64,000 nt of DNA from positions 33,899,024-33,963,023 of the forward strand of contig NC_056032.1 of the NCBI RefSeq assembly GCF_004379255.2, written 5' to 3'. The position numbers and the translations under genes are program-made. A model generated the notes under the pieces. That model ran no database searches. It saw only the letters and a list, made by a program, of their open reading frames with translations, and was not told where the DNA came from. The DNA comes from Salvia splendens (Eukaryota; Streptophyta; Magnoliopsida; Lamiales; Lamiaceae). Position 1 is the stretch's first letter; each line of letters opens with the position of its first letter. Shown here one piece after another: positions 57,487-64,000 of this stretch.

Positions 57487-58124
57487 GACTGTAATTTGTG
57501 ATTTGACGGTAGAAATTAGGGTTTGGTTTGAGAACGATGGTTCTGTGAGAGGGATAGAGGAGAATTTCTTGAAAGGTATTTTGGAAATGAGGGTTTTTGA
57601 GGGAAAAAAGGGAGGGTCGGTTGGTTTAGTTCGGATTAGAAATGGCAGTTGCAGGTGGTTTCAACCGGCTATCACTGGTTACCGGTCATGCCGCTTCATC
57701 TGAAAAGTGGTTGGGCGACAGGTGTTGGTTCTTGATTGGCTAGCGTGTGTACTCTCTCTGCTCCACACCATTCCAGCACTGCCACCCTGCAAAAGCTGCA
57801 CACGCTTAATTCAAATTTACGTCCTATCCACAATTTCCCTCTATACTTACCTATTACGGAAAATAATTCAAAATGGCACTTAAATACAAATTGGAGTGAC
57901 ACTAAATAGGTAATCTCTTGGTCAAAGTGTACCCCAACCTAAATTTAAGGCCCGAAAATATATTTTTGGATTTTTAGAAAATTTTCAAGCATGCAAAAAT
58001 TAATTACGTTATATACAGTATTTACATTCTCCTTAGGTAATTTGGAATCCTACCTGGCCAGTATATGCAGAATATTATCAAAATGAAACTAGCCACGTGG
58101 AATTCCAAATTCCTATCTTACTAA
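57487..58124 (-). other. Spacer between integrase and the post-pol ORF
   Basis: About 640 bp without coding sequence. It would contain the leader or splice acceptor for the post-pol ORF if that is made from a spliced RNA, as proposed for Athila; no site stands out. Confidence 0.5.
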
Positions 58125-61100
58125 TCAGTATGTGACCTTAGTATGTGGTAGTAGTGGAATTTCATCCACTACCCCCACCTCACTATTATCCCTAAAGATT
58201 TTCAACCTATGTCCATTCACAACAAAAGGCTCAGAGTTAGAAAGACTCCCTGAAATCTCCACCGCTCCATTAGCTCGGAGGGCTGTTACGATGTACGGTC
58301 CTGTCCACTTAGATTTGAGTTTCCCGGGCATTAACTTCAATCTCGACTGGAAGAGTAGTACTTTCTGGCCAACATGGAGCTCCTTGGTTCTCAGATTTCT
58401 ATCATGCCATAATTTCGTTCGCTCCTTGTACCACATGGCCGAGTCGAAAGATTCCAATCTAAGTTCTTCAAGCTCCTGTAATTGCAGCTTCCTTTCCTCC
58501 TCACAGGCTGTAGCATCCATATTCACTTTCTGTACTGCCCAGTATGCTCGGTGCTCGATCCCTACAGGTAAGTGGCACATTTTTCCAAAACTATTCGGTA
58601 AGGGGACATACCAATGGGGGTCTTGTAGGCTGTTCGATATGCCCAGAGAGCATCCTCTAATCTCACGCTCCAATCCTTCCGAGAAGGATTTACAGTTTTC
58701 TCCAAAATCTTCTTTATCTCTCGATTAGAGATCTCGGCTTGGCCGTTAGCTTGCGGGTGGTAGGGGCTTGAAAGTCTATGGTGCACACCGTACTTTTTCA
58801 TTAAAGCTTCAATTGTACGATTACAAAAATGTGTACCTTGATCAGAGATGATCGCCCTTGGGACTCCGAAACGGCTGAAAATGTGACTCTTTAAGAATTT
58901 GGCCACCTCCTTTGCTTCACACGTACTTGTGGCCGTCGCTTCTACCCATTTGGAGACGTAATCCACCGCGACTAGGATATACAGATTGCCATAGGACGAG
59001 GGAAAAGGCCCCATGAAATCCATTCCCCATATGTCGAATAATTCACAAACAATAATCGGTACTTGCGGCATCTCATCTTGGGCAGATATTCCACCGGTCA
59101 GTTGGCAACGCTCACAGCTCCGGCAGAACTCGTATGCATCTTTGTTGAGAGTTGGCCAGTAAAAGCCGCTATCCAGAATCTTCCTTGCCGTCTTCTTGGA
59201 TCCGAAGTGCCCTCCACATGCTAACGAATGGCAGTGGGTCAACACATCCCGCTGTTCCCAGTCAGGAATGCACCTTCTTATCACTTGATCGGATCCTACC
59301 CTCCATAGGTAAGGGTCGTCCCAAAAATAATATTTTGCCTCACTCTTGATCTTCATTCGTTGGGCTTTGGTAACACTTGGTACCTCTGGAAGTTCTCCAG
59401 TTACTAGGTAGTTGGCCAGGTCCGCATACCATGGCTCCTGCCCTACCTTCTCTTTTCCTTTTGCTGCATCATTCTGACCAGTAAGTTTGTACACTTCTTC
59501 CCAATCAATTTTTCTGGGTGCAAAAATCACCTCACATAAGTGTTCCTCTGGAAACTGGTCGTGCACCTCCTCGCTGTTTCCTTCTTGCACTATTCTGCTC
59601 AAATGGTCTGCCACCTTGTTTTCGACTCCTCTCTTATCTTCCACCTCCCAATCAAATTCTTGCAACAAGAGTACCCATCGGATCAAGCGTGGTTTTGATT
59701 CTCTCTTGGTAACTAGATATTTAAGGGCTGCATGGTCAGTGTATACTACGACCTTAGATCCCAGCAATATGGCCGGAACTTCTCGAAAGAAAACACCACT
59801 GCCAGCATCTCCTTTTCGGTGGTATCGTAATTCCGCTGGGCTTGATTTAGAGTCTTGGACGCATAAAAATTACGTGCCTCCTCCCATCGATCTTCTGACC
59901 CAGCACGGCCCCTACCGCAAAGTCGCTGGCGTCGCACATTACTTCGAAAGGATGGTTTCCAATCAGGAGCTCGTATGATAGGTGCGGATACTAATTTTTC
60001 TTTGAGAAGATCGAAAGCTGCCTTGCATTGCTCATCAAAACGAACTCCACATCATTTTGAAGCAGTCTGGTAAGGGGTTGGGCGATTTTGGAGAAATCCT
60101 TTATAAATCTTCGATAAAATCCAGCATGTCCCAGGAAACCCCTTATTCCCTTCTGATCAGTAGGGAATGGTAATTTGGATATGACATCCACCTTTGCTCG
60201 ATCCACCTGGATACCTCTTTCTGAGACTACGTGTCCTAGGACTATCCCTTCGGTGACCATAAAATGGCACTTCTCGAAGTTCAAAACCAGACTCTTTGCT
60301 TGACACCTTTCCAAAACTATGTCCAAATGATGAAGGCAAGAGTCGAACGAGTCTCCGTAAACCGTGAAGTCATCCATAAATATTTCTATGCACTCCTCAA
60401 TCAAATCGGAAAATATGCTCATCATGCATCGTTGAAACGTACCTGGAGCGTTGCATAAACCGAAAGGCATGCGACGGTATGCATAGGTTCCAAACGGGCA
60501 AGTAAAAGTGGTTTGTCCTGGTCCTCAGGATCCACGTGAATTTGGAAGTACCCGCTGTACCCATCTAGGAAGCAGAAAATTTTTTCCCAGCTAATCTCTC
60601 TAATATCTGGTCGATGAAAGGCAAAGGAAAATGGTCCTTCCTTGTTGCGTTGTTCAGCTTCCGGTAGTCGATGCACATTCGCCAACCCGTGACCAGCCTT
60701 GTTGGAATCAGCTCGTTCCTCTCATTCTTGACAACTTGGATCCCGGATTTCTTTGGAACCATGTGGATCGGGCTGACCCACTCACTGTCCGGCACTGAAT
60801 AGATAATCCCTAGCGACAACAGCTTCAAGATTTCCTTTAAAATTTCCTCTCGCATGTTAGGGTTTACCTTCCTTTGAGCATCTCGATGTGCCTTCGCTCC
60901 CTCTTCTAACCTGATGTGGTGCATGCAAACGTCGGGGCTTATCCCTACTAGATCTGTAAGGCTCCATCCGATTGCCTTCTTATTCCTATTCAACACAGTC
61001 AGTAGCCGCGCTTCTTGTTCTTTTGTTGAGACTGCTGTTGATGATTACGGGATATGAGTTCTCCTCCCCGAGGTAGGCATACTTCAAGTTCGATGGTAAC

Positions 61101-63989
61101 TTTTTTAGCTCGACTTGGGGTGGAAGTGTGTCTTCGGGTAGAGGGTTTTCTGGCCTCCCCGTCTTTCTTTAAGTCTTCCCTTGAAGGTTCTTCCGTACTG
61201 ACTGGGAAGCTTGGCCCTGCGGCTCCAATGAACGCCGACTTTTGACAGAATTCCTTGATCGCTCCTTCTATTTCTTCATCGGTCAACCCCTGGCTACTGA
61301 TCAACTCACACCACGCAGCAGCTTCTTCGTCGGCCTGATCACAAGCATCTAAAGCCTGGAGTTTTCCTGTAATAGTTCGGTCTCAAGAAAATCTTGGACT
61401 TAGAGGGTCAATCACATCACACAAAGCATAGATTTTCAGAATCAATGGGTTTCTTCATGGCATCATTTATATCAAAAGTAAACTTCTCACCATTAAAATC
61501 AATGCAAATAGTCCCCTCGGCCATATCCACTATTGTCTTAGCCGTTCTCAAAAAGGTCTCCCTAACAAGACCTCCACTAGACTCTCTCGCTTCATGCTCA
61601 CTCATTTTGATCACATAAAAATCAGCAGGGTAGTAGTGAACTCCTGTACTCTAACCAACACGTTCTCTAAAACTCCCTCAGGGCTTATGCCACGACCTAT
61701 CAGCCAGCTGGATCAAACACCTAGTGTTTGACAGCCTCACTCCTTTCAGTCGGTTATAGAATTGATAATGGCATGACATTAATGGGAAGCTCCAAGATCA
61801 CACATCGCATGTTCAACCTTCACATCCCTATAGTTATGGGTAAAGTGAACATACCTGGATCGGCCCCTTTGGGCGGCAGTTTCTCTTGCACAATTGCGGA
61901 TGCGATCCCTTCCACCATGATTTGTCCATCTTTTTGAGCTTTCCCGGCTATGAAATCCTTAATGAATTTTCCGAGCGGGGGTAGTTTCACGGCTTGGAGG
62001 AATGGTATGGTGACGTCCAACCTTCCAAAAATCGACAAGTAGTCGACCGGGTTCTCTTTCTTCCTCTTTGTAACAAATCGGAATGGGAATGGTTTCTCCC
62101 CTTTTTTCTCTTCTACGGGTTCCTCAGCAACTTTCTTTGGTAGCTCTTGGGTCCGAGCCTCCATTCTGGGATTTTTCTCTTGAGGAGGTTCCTTCCTGGT
62201 CAGTAAGGCATCGGGTTCACCTCTTATACTTGGTGTATCATCCAGGAAGAATGGATCCTGCATTCGAGGCATGAAATTCCCTATTTCCTCAGCTGAAATT
62301 GTCTCGCCTCCTATCTTCGTTCCATTCGATCCTTCACTCGGCTGTTTCGGTTGAGGTGCATCATAAGTAGTTCCTGACCTCAACGTGACCTTACTCACAT
62401 TTGCCTTCTCGGGCATTTGGACTGTAGATGGGAGTTTTCCTGCATTTCCTTCAAATCACCCATCGAACTGGCCAGTTGAGCTAACTGCCTATTCATCATA
62501 TCCATGTTCGCCTTATGTTCTTTCTGGGCATTTTGCATCCCCTGCACGACCTCATTATGGGCTTGCAATTCTCCTTTGATGTTCTGTTGTGATGCTAGCA
62601 TTTCACTCATCATGTCCTCAACGGATCTCCTCGGCCTGTTCGAGTTTTGGAAATGACCCGGCCCTTGGTGTTGATAGTTCTGGAAGGTTTGCTGTCCTTG
62701 ATTAGGCGGGTATTGGTTATATTGGGCAGGAGGAGTGTACTGATCTTGAGGATATTGATTCTGGTGCTGGGCTTGGAATTGATTCTGGTTCTGATGGTGT
62801 TGGGATGCTTGGTTTGGTTGATTTTGTAGTTTTTGAATTTCTCTGATGGGGTGGCACGTAAACAGGGTTCGAGTTTGAGCTTTGTGGGTTATAGTTTTGG
62901 GCTTGTTGGTTTCTTCCTGACCAGTTGGGCTGGAAGTCTGGGTTTGCTGGTCCACGGTTAGGGTTTTGGTTCGGGTGAGGGTTATATTGGTTCTGGCCTT
63001 GACCTTGGTTCTGGTTTTGGTTCCCTTCTCCCCATCGAAAATTCGGGTGGTCCCTCCATGGTGCGTCCCTTTGTCTCCCCTGGATCCAATTCCCATTTGA
63101 GTTAAAATACCCGGTAGCATTAGCCTGCTCCATACTGATCAAGTCATTCGGATGCTCGTATTGGGCCCCTTGATTCCCCTGCTCTGCACCCTTGTAGTTC
63201 CCAGTTGGGAGAGGTGGTGGAGTGCTCTTCTCGATGGCACTCAAAAGTGACTTCTTCAGTTCATCCATCTTCAAGTCCATTTTCTGCTCCAGCTTGTTCT
63301 CCTGATCAGTAGTCGATGCAACAGCAGCCCGCTCTCGGTTGTATCCTTCCCTGAATGGTCATACTCTTTCTTTGCATTCAGTAGCTTCCTTAGGACTCTC
63401 TTTGCTTCGCTGACCCGTAATTGCGTGAAGCTTCCTCCCGAAGATGAATTGGCCAGGTCTTTGGTTACCGCGTTCATGCCCTCGTAGAAAGTATGATGTA
63501 CTTCAATGTCCGCCATGCGATGGTTGGGACACGATTCCAAAAGACCCATGTATCTTGCCCAATAGTCGCTCAAGGGCTCGTCATATCCTTGCTTCACATT
63601 CGTTATTTCTCTCTTCAGTGCGCTTGTCTTAGATGACGGAAAAAACTCGCCCAGGAATGCTGACTTGAAGTCGGCCCAAGTCTCAATAGAGTCAGGGGGC
63701 AAGCGCATGAACCAGGTGTTCGCTTCCCCCTTGAGCACAAATGGCAGAGCTTTCAGCCTATAATCATCTTCAGTCGCTCCTGCTGGTCTTCTCTGCGCTC
63801 TACAAATCTTACAAAATTCGTGAAGGAACTCATACGGCCCTTCATAGCTTTCCCGCAGTATGTAGGTAGAATCGCTATGACATGAGGCTTCACGTCACAA
63901 GCAGTCTGTCCCGGGGTGACCACGATAGCTTGCGGTGGTTCTCCTTCGGTATGCGCATTCAGCGTACCGATCTCTGGATCTTCGTCCAT
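58125..63989 (-). pseudogene. Athila gag-pol of element B, frameshifted
   Basis: Read on the minus strand. Gag: MDEDPEIGTLNAH at 63989, then LKGEANTWFMRLP (retrotransposon gag domain), an Asn/Gln-rich region with RDHPNFRWG and no zinc knuckle. Protease: SKVTLRSGTTYD lead-in and CDLGAS at about 61770, with a frameshift right behind it. Reverse transcriptase: SEWVSPIHMVPKKSG, RKLNNATRKDHFPLPF, MPFGLCNAPGTFQ and FMDDF (about 60365-60380). RNase [13 protein letters not shown]. Integrase: CERCQLTG zinc finger, [25 protein letters not shown], then a C-terminal segment ending at 58125. At least eight frame breaks separate these blocks, though almost every block is readable. The gag start is close to the right edge. 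Confidence 0.88.
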
Positions 63990-64000
63990 GTTGGCAGCCA

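Larger units (their letters stand above)
51288..64000 (-). mobile_element. Athila-type element B, inserted in element A, 5' end beyond window
   Basis: On the minus strand, from right to left: gag, protease, reverse transcriptase, RNase H, integrase, a separate large post-pol ORF of the ATHILA family, a long untranslated zone and the 3' LTR. This order (an extra ORF after integrase) defines Athila elements. The 5' LTR and leader are outside the window. The 5 bp before the LTR are TCAAG; the second copy of the duplication cannot be seen. At least eight frame breaks make pol non-functional. Confidence 0.88.

Overview
This window is nuclear DNA from a flowering plant, most likely a eudicot. The evidence is intron-rich genes for MRE11 and the ER J-protein ERdj2/Sec63, AT-rich intergenic DNA with Stowaway-type MITEs, and typical plant Ty1/copia, Ty3/gypsy (Athila and chromovirus-like), hAT, CACTA-like and Mutator-like elements. 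I cannot name the species; some repeats look like those I associate with asterids, but that is weak evidence. Both host genes translate cleanly across every exon. The frame breaks in the transposons are therefore more likely real decay than sequencing noise.

Layout. 1-3370: AT-rich DNA with a CACTA-like non-autonomous element, two Stowaway-like MITEs and a UTR-like GC-richer stretch. 3371-22527: a nested repeat complex. Its shell is a solo gypsy-type LTR flanked by the 5-bp duplication AAGTG. Inside it sit an old copia element (3530 to about 12033, minus strand) and two members of one hAT family (12797-16673 plus; 17642-22478 minus), each with a perfect 8-bp duplication. 22698-30053: MRE11, 22 exons, 726 codons, starting only 170 bp beyond the nest. 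31502-37292: an RLPH2-like PPP-family phosphatase pseudogene, split by a very young, full-length copia element (31840-36962) with apparently identical 210-bp LTRs. 37798-42222: ERdj2/SEC63 on the minus strand, 10 exons, 688 codons, with a 1,000-bp Mutator-like element upstream. 44180-47390: a reverse-transcriptase-type RNase H remnant and a short LTR element carrying a rearranged Hsp70 fragment. 47703-64000: two Athila-type gypsy elements on the minus strand. Element B is inserted into the post-pol ORF of element A and runs off the right edge.

The working genes are few: MRE11 (DNA double-strand-break repair nuclease) and ERdj2 (J-domain partner of BiP at the ER translocon). The phosphatase is dead by several independent lesions. 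Most of the window is transposon, and the nest and the Mutator-like element both lie next to host promoters or 5' UTRs.

The least ordinary signal is in the Athila pair. Element A has six GC-rich palindromes phased about 31-43 bp apart directly upstream of its LTR TATA box. Element B has a different short palindrome (consensus TACTGRYCAGTA) scattered at 13 or more places through LTR, UTRs, gag and pol. Both palindromes are built on a GRYC centre. Other notable points are a young copia whose integrase catalytic glutamate is now lysine, a GC-AG intron in MRE11, and an hAT transposase gene broken only by one base in a homopolymer.
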